Source: Ceratobasidium sp. AG-K (taxonomy: Eukaryota; Basidiomycota; Agaricomycetes; Cantharellales; Ceratobasidiaceae). From it: DNA of 64,000 bases. Location of the stretch: NCBI GenBank assembly GCA_037039685.1, contig JAWNGF010000001.1:2914001-2978000 (forward strand), given 5' to 3'. Positions 32,379-45,913 of this stretch are shown here, piece after piece (position 1 is the stretch's first letter; every line of letters starts with the position of its first letter). The notes beneath the pieces are model-generated. The model saw nothing but the letters and a program-made list of their open reading frames with translations. It made no database searches and had not been told where the DNA came from. Made by a program: the position numbers and the translations under genes.

Positions 32379-35300
32379 ATGAGCAAGACCATGTCGAGTC
32401 TGGCGCTGGCAGCACCGAGCGTGCCGCAGTCGCACAAGACGATCATCAACGCGCTCGTCAACCGGCTCCGAATCAAGGTGGGTCATTTGTCAAGTGAGGG
32501 ACGAAGCTCATTTCGTAGCTGCCGTGCAATTCGGGGTTGAATCTGCATGCGGTCGAGTCGGATCCTGCGTTGCAGCAGGCGGTGGAGCTGCTTATTCAGC
32601 TGTCGCGGACGCAGTTGCATACGGTGGCCTATGCGCTTTCGCAGCTGCTCGACAAGCTGACCAAGGTGCGTGAATTGCCGTTGGGTGGACCGGGCTAACG
32701 ACGAGCAGGGCGCGACACTGAACCCAGATGGATTCCTTTCGCTCGACATTCTCCATTCCCAATTCTACATCCTCAAGATTCTGTCTGCGGCACTCGCATT
32801 CCGGCAACAGGTGGTGCGCGACAGCCAGCGCGACCCGCTATCCCCGCAAGAGCCCCGCCGCCAGCCTTCACGCGGGTCGATGAACTCAACAGGGGCATTT
32901 GCAGACGCTATAACGCTCAGCGACGACATTGCGCAATATACGCTGAGCGTCATGCTCCTCGTTATGCGCCAGACCTCCTCCGTCTCTGAGCGCGCTCGGA
33001 CGGTCGGACTGATGCTCAACGAGCACGTCCCCGACTTTCACATGACCGATGCGGTGGGACTTACTAGTATTTCACCCAGTGTCACGGTGGCTGGCAGTAC
33101 TGGCACTCGACTTGCTGACGGAAGCACTGTTTCGGGCTCAGTGAGGGAAATGGATGTGTCGTCGCCCTCGTGGACTGCTCCAGGCTCAGCCTCGGTCCCG
33201 TCCCTCCCCGCCTCGGCCTATCCGTTTGCCTCGGCCATGAACGGGCCATCTAAACCCCCGCGCTCTGGCTCTGGACTGGCCAATACAACTCCGGCCCTCA
33301 GCTCACTCGTCGCACCCGCCGCGGCGTCGTATTCCGACACACCCACCTCGGTCAGCTGGTTGGTATATCGCTACGCTGCCCGTGTCGTCTATTCCATCAG
33401 CATGTCCAATTGGAGTGTCGTTTGGTCCCGCGTCCAGGGCTGGATTCGCACGGCCCATGCAAATGCCAGTGGCGGAGACGACCTTGCAGACGCGATGGAT
33501 ATGAAACTTGTGGCATGTAGCGCGGTCGACTCGGTTCGACTCGGTTCTGTTCTCGCTGGTGAGCATCACTTGCCCCACTCATTTCCCCATTCATTCATTC
33601 GTTTGCCCTATTCATTCACTCATTACCCCACTGATCTGTCCATTCACTTGTCTCCCACATCATTACTCATTTACCCCATTCGCTCACTCATTTGCCTGTT
33701 CACTCATCTCAATACTCATTTACACCCACACAGAAATATCCTCCCTCATCCTCGGCGTAAAGGACAAACCCAGACTCGCCATCGTCAGCGCCGTCCGCGA
33801 AGCAATCTGGAACTGGATCGAAATCCTCCCCAACGAATACACAGAACTCCACCTCGGCCGACGCAAACTCGACAGCGCACCCGAACGCCTATTCGACACG
33901 CTCTATAACCAAATCGAACGCGACGGGAAACAGCGCGCTTATTGGCCTGCGCTCATGATGTTGCTCGCTGTGAGCCCGGAGAGATTAAAAGGGTTGGAAC
34001 TCGTCCCCGGCGGACGCGCGAAAAAAGATCGCAAAGTGACTGCGTTTCGGGAAACGCTCTTGAAAGCGCTTCACAGCTCGAGCCGACCTACACGTGAAGC
34101 GTCCATATCATGTCTAGTCGACTTGTCCCGCGCTGCGTCGTTTGCTGGTGGGCCAGGGCCGGGGCACGGAGACATTGTGGCGTTTCGGAGTCTCGCTTTA
34201 GATTTAATGGGGGAAGTAAGGGTGAGTGTGAGCTTTTGGTTGGCGCATGTAGGTGCTCATGCGTGTGTAGGGCCGGTTGTTTAGCACCTCGGCGGGCCAA
34301 AAGATGTTTTTGGATCAGGGAGAGGCGTTGGATGTGTCGTTTCATGTGGATACTCTTGTTGCGCTGTTTAGGTGCGTCCATGGCTCTGTTGGTTGCATTG
34401 GTATTCGTTTCCGCGCGCTCGTCTGGAATGCTTCGCTGCTTGAATTGGTTATTTGCCACCGATCCATATTCGCATTGCGTCCCAACTCGTGCTTGGTGTC
34501 GACCCAACGCTAACTCGCATACAATGTTAGATGTTTCCCGCAATTCGCGGCCACCAATGCGTTTCCTGCTATACTTGCTCCAGAATGCTCCGAGGCTGTC
34601 AAGTTGGTCGGTGTACGAGCTTGTTTGCTCCTGGCGAGCGATGTGAGTATTAAAACCTAAGCTGGAGGAAGGGCACTGACTCCCGGTAGATTACTCGTGT
34701 CCCATCGCAGCATCCGTTGGACGACTTGATAGATGCGACGGCCGCAAGGTTTAGGAGGATATTGACGGCAAGTTGAACACTTTTTCGTACAGCCAAACCT
34801 AACTCGTGCGACCCAGACCGCTTGCGAACAAACCGGCGAACCAGGTCCAAACGGAACCATCATGGCCCGCGTCCACCCCGTCGCGCTCCGAACCGCCTCG
34901 GACCTCACAGACCGAGACCAGTTAATCCTTGCACTCCTCGCCCTCTTCCGCACGGATATTCGGTTCTTTTTCACGACCCGCCCGGGCGTCCCGCTCGATA
35001 TCCCGCGCTGCGCACAGGATTCGATCATGCTGCTCAGGCATCCGTTTGACCCGTGTATCCGTACAGCGTCGGCGCGCACGTTTGGGATTTTGGCTGCAGC
35101 GGCGCGACGCATGGGTCCGGATGATCCCTTGGTTGGGGGTGGGAGAGAGCTGTCGGCGTATTCAGGGTGAGTACACGAACAAGTAGGGGAGTGGGAGATT
35201 AATTGGTTGTAGACCGAATGCATTGCGCGCCGGAGCACTGTTGGTCTTTTCGTCCACGAACCCAAAGGACCTCCGCCTCGCATACAACTCGCTCATGTCG

Positions 35301-38300
35301 ATCGTACTCGCGCGCTACGCCAACCCGTCGAGGTACGCACGCACTTACTTGCCCCGCATTCACTTACAACTTTGACCTCGACCACAGATGCTCAATACCC
35401 AAGCCGCGCTCCAAAAGTACCCCCACCCGCCGTCCAAGTTTTTCATTCTAGTGGAAGTAGCGTGTCTCATCGCACTCACGTCGATCCATCAGGACGTCGT
35501 CACGCATGCGAGTCGAAACTTGGGTTTGATTGTCGCGATTGAAAAGATGGAGCTCGTGCCCGAGCCGACGGGATGTAGCGCCGATATGCTGCTCAAGCGC
35601 GCGTCGGTGTACGAGGCGTTGGGTGATACGAATGTTGTGGTTGTCGGTGAGTTCCTCGAGTTGTTGGTGGGTTGGTGCTGAGGGTTGGTAGGTCGGATTG
35701 CGCACCAGAAGCGCATACGCAAGTTGCTCCGGACTGCAGCTGCGCCGAGCACGATTAGTCTCGCTGCTTGGGTCGAGTGTTTCAACCGGTGGGATGAACG
35801 GACTTCGCGTCTTGAACACCTTACAGACGTACGTAGTTCCTACTCTCCTAGACTTGTACTCACACGACTGCAGGACGGCCTGATGGAATGGCAAAACCTC
35901 ACCATGTTCCTCGCCACCTGGGGCGGCTCGTGCGTCTGCAACGAAAGCCGGTACCCAGCCTTCCGAGACCTCGTCCAAATCGACGACATTCCCAAACGCA
36001 TGCTCTGGCCCACGTCCGCGACGAAAAGGGTTGAAGAGTTTATCCTGCGAATGGTGGACATGCTTGGATCTGCGCACTTGTTTTGTCGCGAGACGGTCAA
36101 GGACGCGTTGGGTCAGGAGTTGCATCCGAGGTTGTATTCGATGCTCTTGAATCGATTCTTGACGTGAGTGGGTCGTTGGTTGGTTGCGGGCGCGGTACTG
36201 ATGTGTATGTAGGTTGGTGCAGGAAAAGTTGAAGCAGGATATCGCGTGGGATAGCAGTTCGTGCCAGTTTATCGAACAGGTAGGGTACCATGCCCTTGTA
36301 AAACCCCAATAACTGACTCGCGCAGATCGTGACCGTCCTTCGACTCATTTCGAACGCATCGAGTCTGAAACTGATACGTCGCACATCAAAGTCAGCGTCA
36401 GCGCCCTCATCCGAGCCTTGCTCCAAATCCTCCATATCGCGCCCAAGGACGACTCGTGGGCGATGCGGATCCGGGTCAAGTTTTGCAATATGGCATACAG
36501 CTTGTTCGAAAAGCGCGACTTTTTGGCGCTCGAAAAGGAGCTGATGTTGCGCGGCGAATTGTTGGAGGCGTTTGCCGAGTGGGCAATGGTAGAGCTGCCT
36601 GTACGTGCGTTCGAAAGAACCTTGGACGTGTACTCATGTTTCTACCTAGGCGAATACTCCCGACGCTCAGCACCGTACGCAGGGAGAGGTAAATGCGGCA
36701 TGTTTGAAGAGCGTTGTGCTCCTTTTGGATCGGTTCCAGCTGAGCGCGGTTGATACCTTGGAGGAGGATGCAGTCAATGTGCGATCTCGCCTGTTTTACA
36801 GGTACTTTCAGTTCTTCGTTCGAGTTGTCAAGCAATGCTTCGAACAGGTAAATGGCTTAGATTGGTTTATATATCGTTGCTGAATATGTTATAGTTCCCG
36901 ATCGGCGACGAGCGAAGGCAGGTTAGTCTCGTCAATACTATCTTTGGTTCTTAAACTGAGTTGACTGTTTCTAGCGGGTCGCCTTCGGACTGGCCAAGGA
37001 TGTTCCTACGTACCGTCAACTCGCTATCCAAGGTCTCTCACTCCTTCTCGACTCAAACATGGACGTTGGCCTCAAGCACTGTCTTTCCATGGCCTATCAC
37101 GACGATCCGCACGTCCGGACCGTCTTTATCCACGTCTTTTCCCAAGTGCTCGGCGCGGATCCTCCAGACGATGCGTCGGAAAAGCAGACGGAAGCAGGCG
37201 AAAACGACGCTGTGGACGAGCACGCTGACAAGAGCGAGGTCCAGAGCAAGGCCGGGACGGAACAGGAGCCCGAGCCGACCGCCGAGGAACGCGAAAAGGG
37301 ACGTGAGCGGAAACGAAAGGAACGGTTCCAAATTGTCGATCGGAGGGCAGAGGGCCAAGTTCAACCTAGTCGTTTGTGCGAGGTGCGTTTAGAGTTTGTT
37401 GGTTGTGTTTGAGCGCTGAATTAGAGTATGCAGATGGTTCGTGGTCCGAATGTGGGTATATGCACTATCAAAATCATTTCCAGTTCTTATGATTCCACAG
37501 ATCATGATCGCAATGGCAATGTGCAACGTGTGTCCTGCCCACGAGATAGACAACCTGATCCATGTGATCCTCAATGTCTTCGATACGCGAAAGAGCTTGT
37601 TGAGGCTGCTCAAGGCGCTTATTGATCGCGAGGTTGCACAAACTGGCAAGTGTCGAGCATCTTGGGGTTTCTTATAATTATTAACGTCTGGTCGTGATTT
37701 TAGGTAGCGAGTCTAATATCTTCCGCTCAAACAGCATGTGTATGCGTGTACTTTCGGCCTTTGCACGCATGCACGGGTACAAGTGAGTCAAGTCCACCGT
37801 GTAGCGACAACATACTCAATTCCGGTGCAGCTATCTCCGGCAAATCTTATCACCGCTAATTTCGCAAATGGTAGCCATGCCAGCAGACCGCTCCTATGAG
37901 CTCGATCCCGGGCGACCCGATGGGAAGAATGTCGAGGAGAATGCAAAGAGTCTTTCCATCATAGCTCAAGCTTTCCTCAATGTCATCTGCGAGTCGGCGC
38001 CGATTCTACCTCCGTAAGAACCATGCCGAATCCTATCCCTTTTGGCGCTGACACCTCATACCCAACGCCAGAATCTTGCGAGAAGTTTGCAATCATATTG
38101 CGGACACGGTGTACGTCTTACTTGTACAAGATACACGGTAATAATTCTAACTTCTTGATAGAAACGTCGTTTGGCCCGAGAGCAGCTTCCCGGCCGTTGG
38201 CAGCTTTATGTTCCTGCGGTAAGGCCATCTCGTAACGCCGAGCGACTGCCTTCGATATTAATCACCCGTGTAGATTCATTTGCCCAGCGATCGTGTCTCC

Positions 38301-41300
38301 AGAGATGGTTGATATCGAGCTCCCCCGAGACAACGCTCGGATTCGACGAGGGCTGATGCTCATTACGAAGATTATTCAGAACCTTGCCAACAATGTTCTC
38401 TTTGGCAAGGAGCCGTACTTGATTCCCCTGAACAATCTCCTTGAACGCAACATCGTTCCCCTGGCGCGGTTCCTAAACGAGGTCATCGTGAGTGACAGCT
38501 TCTATATCGCATACACCCTCATTACCCACACACTATAGCACTATACACCACCTCCAGAAGAGGAAGAGGCCGAGGAATGGTTGGGAATGGCATACGACGA
38601 AGTCGATCAGACTGTCTTGCATCGCTACTTCTCTGATCACGTTGACAAGATTGGAAAGGACTTGATTGCTGGAAAGCCCGGATCCTCACAGGCCAACGAT
38701 ACCATCGCTGGCAAACGTCAATGGGATCGGCTGGTCAACGTACTCGTCGAGCTAGGCCAACCCGTGGAAGTTCCGGTGTTATCCCGCAGTACCTCGGAGG
38801 ACCATTTGTTATACAAGCCTTTCATACGATCTCAAACTCATAGAACACCCGATACCTCAATCCGGGACATGTTTATTGAAGCTCCTGGTGGCAAGGTGCG
38901 TTTACTCGCTGTAAACCCGTTCGAGTCGCAGCTAATGTTGTTAATGGCCACTCTCAGGCCGGCTCTTCCATGTCTGGCGCAGATGATTCCACACATGTCT
39001 ACATCTTCCGCATCGCACAGCTTAACGTAGAAACCGTAGAGTTCCAATTGCTGTTATATAGAGTATTTAGTGTAAGTCTGTCTATTGTGTTCGTTTGATT
39101 GAATTCACATTAGTCCGATAGCTCCTAGGGACCAATTCCGCTCCTTTTGACCTTATCCTAGACTGCACGGTATGTCTCTCACATAGTTCCCATACCACTT
39201 ATTAACGTGAAACCGGTAGGCGTTTTCTGCGACCTCTGAGATCCCTACGCAATGGATCAATGAATTCGTCGAGGTCACGCCATTCGATTTCGTAGAAAGG
39301 CTTCGAACCATATACATCGTGAATCCGAATCACCTCGCCCAAAAGTTCTTACGCAAGCTGTATCATCGCTTTTCTGGTATGTCGCAACTAGGGCCTCTGA
39401 TCTCAGTACTCATTTAGTCCAGGCATGGGGCTCGGAAAGACAGTGATAGCAGTTTCAGCCACGTCCGAACTTCTCGAGAAGATCCATCCTGACAGCCTTG
39501 CGCCTCTGACCGCGGCTAGTGAGTAGCCCGGTACTTCCGACTCGGCGGATACTAACATACATACGCATACAGGCAGCCTAGAGCGTGAAGTGTTGCAAAC
39601 GTTCTCCAACGTCTATCAGTACTCTCCTCAACGGATGCGTGCGCCAATCACAATCAGCGTCGCAACAACGCACATTCGTATCACGAGTGTATGTTTCTGA
39701 ACTGCAAAACCGCGAATAATCCGACCTGACAGTTGTTCTAGGGACGACCTATCGCCATATACCCGGGCTTGAATTGCAAGCTGACCGACACTATTTTCTT
39801 GAGGGATATCGACGATGTCTACAATGTGGCGGCTGGGCGTGAAGCGGGAGAGTTTGTGATTCGGCGCCACGACGGTGGTAGGACTATGCTATTCGCATCT
39901 CGAGATCGCGAGGAGATTGTGAAGGCAAGCACTTGGATTTTCTATACATCACCCAGGAATCTTAACCTCGAGCAGGCCATTCGGACTTCCAAGAACAACC
40001 TGAACACTGAAGGGAAATATGGGGGGCGTGATCATTTTGCTCACTTGGGGGATATATCGGCAACACTCATGAACGTCGCATTACTAAACCTCGGTGCGGA
40101 AAATGAGCAGCTAAGGTCAGGCGCGTACGAGTTGCTATGTTCCGTGTGTCATTACCTCGAGTATAAGGATGTCCGCCTCGTCACGTCCAGAGGTTCGTGT
40201 CTTAATTCTCTTGGACCCCACGTCGATGTAACAGCATCGAATTCAGGGTTCTTTATCCCAGCCAACAACTCGGCGTTCGCCGCCTACTTCAGTGACAAGC
40301 TCGCTTCGCACGCACCACGCCTGACCTTGGACTTCCTTAAGGAGTTTGTCTTGGGATTCAACAAGGCGACAGCTTCCCAGCAAGTAGCTTCACTCAACTA
40401 CCTCCATCCTTGGGTGTCGAATCTGGCGCTGTTCTTGGATCCCAATTCCCCACTCTTCGAACCGTCAGCCACACAAGTTCGCCTTTGCATTCGGGCGTTG
40501 ATTGATATGACCGTGAAGAATAGCGAGGTACGATTTAGCTTGATGTACTGCTACCCCTTGATTCACCTTCTCTCAATAGTTTTACCCTCTTGTGAACAAG
40601 CTCGTGTGGGAAAACCTGGGAAGGGCGAACTCGGGAACAGTCAATGCCACCTTGGATGAATTGACACGGTCAGCCGTCGATGGAGGGCTAGGATCTACCC
40701 GTTGCGAGCTGATTGCAGAGGCCCTCGTTAATATGTCCTCGGTTGAAGTGAAAGGCAAACTGCTGGCGAGGTTGCGAAGGGTCAGTAAAGCTCTTTTTGC
40801 GCATGTTATTTGTCTTGAACATAGGTCGTAGGCCATCACAAGGATCAAGAGCCCACCTCCCGTCTCACCAGCGGACGATATTGCCTGGAACGAAGTCGCA
40901 GCCATCTCTCGTTTGGTTTACATGGTTCTCCAAAACAACCGACCCCCAGTGCAGATATTGATCTACGTGCCAGAGATTTTCTACCTTGTGACTGTGCTTT
41001 CAATGGCTGGTCCTCTTTTGCTCCGTAAAACAGTATATGGGATCCTTGTCAACGTCGTCCAGGCCTTCCTTACAAACAAGAACACGGACGACGAGACCAA
41101 GGAAAGTTTGCGTAGGCTCTTGAACCAGACCACGGACCCCGAGTTCCAGACCGCGTTGGGAATAACCCGCCCAGATTCTAAGAGCGAGTTCATTTTGGTT
41201 GATCCCCAGTCGGACACGGTTGCAATGCTAAAGTTGGAAGAGTTAACTAGCTTCCTGCTGGAAATTATATCGTTCGGTGCTTCGTCCGTTGGTGAGTCGG

Positions 41301-42759
41301 CAATTGTCTCGTGCCACGGACCCTCTGCTAATAAATCTCCAGGACTTGCCAATACCTGGCGTGGACGATGGATGAGCCTCCTTTCCTCCACAGCATTCCA
41401 GCTTTCAGCTTATGTTCAATCCAGAGCATTCGTGGTGTTGGGAAGGCTGCTCGAAATACCAAGTACAGATGTCGACGATGATTTGTTTTATCAAATGCTT
41501 GTCGCTTTTCAAAGTGCTTTGGCAACAGCCAACGAGGACGACCCGGCGGCCCTGCTCAGTATGTTACGATCCTTGTCCAAAGCTGTTTCCAAACTTCCAA
41601 GAGAATCCCGCTACCTTGCCCAAGTTACTTGGATCGCGATCGCCATCATACAGTCTGGATACGCAGCCCTGTTTTCCGAGGCTGCAGGTTTGCTTGAAGC
41701 TACCTTGCTAGCTCTCGAGAAGTACAATCTTTTCTCCCAGAAGACCATCACATCCTGTTTGAAAGAATATCGCTCGGACGCGCTCGACGAGATATATCTC
41801 CAGCTGGATGAAGTGCACTCCTTGTCTTACGCATCCGAAGCAACCTTCTCATTCTCCTTGGCATCCATCATCTCGCGCGGGCTACGACTCGCACCAACAT
41901 GTGCTCCTGCAGCAAGCCTGCTCCGGACTCTCTTGCGCATTAGCCGTGACGCACAAGGCCCGCCCGCTCCCGGATCAAGAAGCACTCTTCACATTGATCG
42001 CGTTGGGTACTTTTTGGCCCTGTTGTCCCAAACAGCAACCTCGACGGATTACGCGCAGCTTCTGGAGCTTGCTGGACTAGATCCCGACTGGTTGCCCCCA
42101 GCGGATGCTGACGACTTGGAGAAGAGCGGAGCGCCGCCCGAGGTGGACATCAGGTTATTCGGTGACATGTCCAACGAAACTGTCTTGCTCGTCTCTTCGT
42201 TCGCAGTGACAATGATCAATTGTTCACAAAGCGAGATCGAGCGCCAGATCCTCTTTGCCCTCGTGGCAGAAGCAGTTATAGCCTACCCGGAGATCGTGGC
42301 AATCGCGTAAGTGACATTTGAAGTTATATATGCGTAGTATCTAACGGCTTGTGCTTTAGGTGTGAGAGCATGCTTGATCGAATCAATGATGCGTTCTGCA
42401 ATTCGCCACACCCCGTAATTCTCAACGCAGTTTCGACTATTTTCCGCCTTACGTTGACTGACCGCATGTGGACCAACGACCCAGCACCATCAAATGTCGC
42501 ATCCCCGCATTCTGTCTCGACCTCAACATTAGGAACAAACGGAGATGGACTGAATGTACAAAATGGAGGCCAAACACACGACTACGCTTTGGGAGAACTC
42601 AAAATGCGAGGCGAGTACACGCTAAAACCTCCCAACTTAGTGTATCTAACCTACTTCGGCACAGGTATCATGACTACCAACTTCCTAGTCTCAAGTAAGG
42701 GGTTATCCACGAAACTCCTCAACTTCTGTGCCCAACTCGTGGGGAAAATAATTAGTTGA
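32379..42759 (+). CDS. NF1: Neurofibromin/IRA-type RasGAP
   Basis: A very large Ras GTPase-activating protein of the neurofibromin/IRA1-IRA2 family, which turns off Ras-cAMP signalling. The gene spans 10.4 kb with many short introns and encodes over 2,500 residues. The N-terminal half is helical-repeat-like without sharp motifs. The RasGAP domain lies at about 37700-38490, with the arginine finger in NIFRSNSMCMRVLSAF near 37734. The Arg-containing signature FMFLRFICPAIVSPE is split by an intron near 38217-38273. The CRAL-TRIO/Sec14 region occupies about 39220-39520 (ERLRTIYIVNPNHLAQKFLR). The PH-like part follows at about 39570-39940, with ITISVATTHIRIT and IFLRDIDDVYNV. A helical C-terminal region ends at 42759. 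Near 39436-39441 the frame slips by one base between QAWGSER and TVIAVSATSELLEKI, an apparent one-base deletion. Confidence 0.9.
33559..33733 (+). repeat. Degenerate pyrimidine-rich repeat filling an intron of the RasGAP gene
   Basis: This intron is about 175 bases, roughly three times the usual length in the gene. It is made almost entirely of irregular copies of CATTCA and ACTCATTTACCCC-like units. It starts with GTGAGC after LGSVLA and ends with CACACAG before EISSLILGV. Confidence 0.7.
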
Positions 42760-43019
42760 AGATCTCAAGTCGCTGTCCTGTTTTGAAAATTGTTTATATT
42801 TCCTGTATATCTTTCGTTCTCCCTGGGTCAATTAGTAACTCTCTGGTGTACTATCAATCTCCGCTTGTTCTTTATTCGCGTTCCTCATAGATCCGTTTCA
42901 TTGCTTTACTATTTCAGTCTGTCACATGACCGCGCAAGAGGAATGTTTATTGGGACGCAATGTATTTACGACGCGGCTCCCACAATCTACTTCTGACGCG
43001 CCGGAATTCACAATTCACA

Positions 43020-44092
43020 ATGCCTAACTATTGGTTGATGAAAGCTGAGCCTGACAGTCGGATTGTCAAAGGAAAGGATGTGAAGGTATCCAAAACGCTT
43101 TGCCTCGGTTCTGCGATCCCAACTTACCTGCATCGCATAGTTTTCTGTCGATGATTTTGAAGCTTCGAGGTAATTCAAACTGAGTTTCACACTACCCAGC
43201 TACATTCACACAGACGTTCCTAGGACTACAGCTTGGGAGGGTGTTAGAAACCACGAGGCGAAGAACATCATGAAGAATGATATGAAAGTTGGAGACCAAG
43301 TATTTTTCTATCACTCCAACTGTAAAAATCCAGGTGAGCCTTCCAGTAGAGCAACAATGAGCCTCACCAATGACGATTAACCAGGAATTGCCGCACTTGC
43401 GGAGGTAGGTTGTCCCAAGCCAAGTACCATTCAAAGCGTTTGAAACCCTTCATTTCAGGTATCGAAGGAGGCGTTCCCGGACTGTAAGCATATTTCTTGC
43501 TTTGTATCCTTCATCCTTAATGACGTCTCAACTCACACCGATAGACACGGCGAATGACCCATCTCATCCGTATTACGACCCCAAATCAAGCTCAAAGCCT
43601 GCGGGCTCCGAGCCAACCTGGTGGATGGTTGAACTGAAATTCAAGTCGCGGATGACCCACTTTGTCTCCTTGTCTTTCTTGCGTTCGGTTGGCGCTGCAA
43701 GTGCCCTCGACGATCTCACACAACTCGGTGCCGACAACGAGGGTGGCCAAAATCTCCAAGATTATCTCACCACAGAGGATCACGAGGCTATCAAAAAGAT
43801 GCCACTACTCAACCGGGGTCGTCTGAGCGTCCAACCAGTCAACGAAGGCGCTTGGTTTGCGATTAAAAAACTGGCTGAAAAAGGTGGATGGGTTGACCAA
43901 CCGAAGGCGAAGGGAGCTAAACCCACGGCTCGCACCGGAAAATCAGCTGGACGGACTAAATCCACAAAACCGACGAAACGAAAGGCTACAGGCGACCTGG
44001 TTTCTAGCGAAGCTGTTACAAAGACGGAAACTTCACCCAGCGAAGAGCTTCCCAGCAGCGTAGTGCGAAGATCGAAGAGGCAAAAAAAATAG
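43020..44092 (+). CDS. THYN1: THYN1-like EVE domain protein
   Basis: A protein of the EVE/THYN1 family, relatives of the YTH and PUA folds that bind modified bases. Exons give the start MPNYWLMKAEPDSRIVKGKD, then VDDFEAS, TTAWEGVRNHEAKNIM and VGDQVFFYHSNCKNPGIAAL. AEVSKEAFPD and HPYYDPKSS complete the conserved fold, with WWMVELKF and LSVQPVNEGAWFAI in the C-terminal half. After the EVE domain there is a basic Lys/Thr-rich tail of about 65 residues ending in RRSKRQKK, a likely nuclear targeting signal. Four introns are inferred and no lesion was found. The next gene, on the minus strand, converges on it. Confidence 0.9.
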
Positions 44093-44611
44093 AATGTATC
44101 ATCCCAACTTTGGTGTTATCCCCTCGCACCAGACATAAGTCTGTTTACTCTACAACTATGTGCTTTATTTGTATAATCTTATATCTATATAATCCTCGTG
44201 TGGATGTGACTACACCCTATGAGAATCTCAGACATTCTGTTTGCATAAAAATGGCCGTTCAATGCTGGTTCGTATCCCCATTCACAAAGGCGAATAGCCC
44301 GGCTATGTCGCCCAAGCAACGTTCTCGACTTAAGTAGAACGACCTATACAACCCCACCACACGTCATGGGGATCGCTCGCTCCGGGTGACCGCATCGCAT
44401 ATTGGAACTTATCGAATGGGTATTGATGGCTGGGCCAAGACTCGGCGATTGATAGCATGGGTGCCACCGTAAGCAGGCAAGTGTGGAGACCAAGGCGCAC
44501 TCCGGGCCATCGCTAACGATGCGCCACCTTGACTCAAAGCTGAGATAAAGAGCAGGCATAAGATCATATTATAGGGTAGGAATTGACTATGCGTATCAAT
44601 CAACCAGCGAA
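44093..44611. other. Intergenic region between convergent genes
   Basis: The 3' flanks of the EVE gene and the zinc-knuckle gene. AT-rich stretches after 44150 could hold polyadenylation signals. No gene was found. Confidence 0.4.
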
Positions 44612-45419
44612 CTACGTAGCATACTCTGCGTTCTCGGGACATTCACGCGCAATCTAACCCCATAGGTTAGTTAAAGCATCGTTAAAAACGAGAAGTTCAC
44701 ATACATGGCCCTCTTTGTGACACTTATAGCATGTTTTAGGTTTGGCATCGTGCACAGTTGTACCAGGCGCAGCCATGCAGTCTCTAGCTCACATATTTAG
44801 AATCTGGGCTTTTAGATCCAAGGGCAACGACTAACCGAGCATAATGGTTTAAACCTTGGCAACGGAAGCACTTCACAACTCCATTTCCGCTACCGCGATT
44901 AAACGCTCCACGGAATCCACCTCCAGGTACCCCGCTGAATCCCCCAGCGGCTCCAGGACAAACGCGAGCGATGTGTCCCTACACCAAAGTCAAGCTCCTC
45001 AAAGTACGAAGAAGAATAAGCGCTACTTACAGGCCGTCCACAGTTCTGAAAAAACGACGCGACCCAGTTAAAGTAAACGTCAAACACTTCGCTTGGAACT
45101 CACATAGCACTTTTGACCAACACCTAGAACCCCAGCTCCACCATTCACTCGAATCGTAGGACAGTCCGCCTGGATATGACCAATGCCACCACAGGAATAA
45201 CACTGTTTAGCTTGGGTGCTCCTTGGACTCGGGCAGTTGATAGATTCGTGGCCTGGCTGCCTACAATTGTAACAAAGACGCGACTCTGAAGGACAAGCCT
45301 CTGCAATGTGGCCCACTGGGGTACGACAACAGTAAGCACTTGATCGCTAACCAAGCAAATTCATACATACAACTACCACACTTGAAACATCCTTTACGGG
45401 GACCTGCTGCAGACGCCAT
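44612..45419 (-). CDS. GIS2: CCHC zinc-knuckle protein, CNBP/Gis2-like
   Basis: A small protein made of CCHC zinc knuckles, similar to CNBP/Gis2/Byr3, which bind single-stranded nucleic acid and regulate translation. Spliced reading from MASAAGPRKGCFKC gives six knuckles: the first (CFKC then GHIAEAC), CYNCRQPGHESINC, CYSCGGIGHIQADC, CYNCGRPGHIARVC, CFRCQGLNHYARDC and CYKCHKEGHIAREC. The last is followed by PENAEYAT and the stop at 44612. A Gly-rich linker (GGFSGVPGGGFRGAFNRG) separates knuckles four and five, as in CNBP's RGG box. The splice joining the first knuckle does not reproduce the usual four-residue spacing and is uncertain. Knuckles four to six are split by introns. Confidence 0.82.
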
Positions 45420-45913
45420 TTCTACACGATGGTACCGTATGAGCGACTTCCAGCGAGAACCAGGTCAATACTGAGGGATCATACCTCACTCCCACAGCTA
45501 TAAGTCTCCTTTCCACGCTGCTGCTTCTCTGCGACTTCACTACTTCTGCACTGCTCTCCTCAACAACCACGTTCCTTCTCCCTCACCGACGGATGCGACA
45601 GAGATCGTAGTTTGACCGCGGGGTTGAGCGACCATCGCATCGTCCCTTAAGACCCTACCCTAAACAATTATGTCAGCTGGCTTCACCTAACCCGGTTGGC
45701 TAATTTAAGGTCTTAGATGTATGCGCAACATATAAACAGGCCACATGGTACATACATGAACACTTGGTACAATAACGTGATTTATTACAGGGATAAGGCA
45801 AAAAATACCACTATCTCACGATCAAGCCCTCGTACTACGACCTTGCTGGCTATTCCTCGGTATAAATCTCTGGCATGGTTGTGGATGGGTATTGGGGAAT
45901 AGACGCCATTTGG
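45420..45913. other. Intergenic region, no gene seen
   Basis: It lies upstream of the zinc-knuckle gene and downstream of the membrane protein stop. A CT-rich stretch at 45480-45610 may belong to the promoter of the zinc-knuckle gene. Confidence 0.4.

Noticed and set aside
39421..39460. P-loop GMGLGKT suggesting a helicase or NTPase
   Set aside because: It is an out-of-frame reading of the neurofibromin Sec14 region, whose family sequence fits the other frame.
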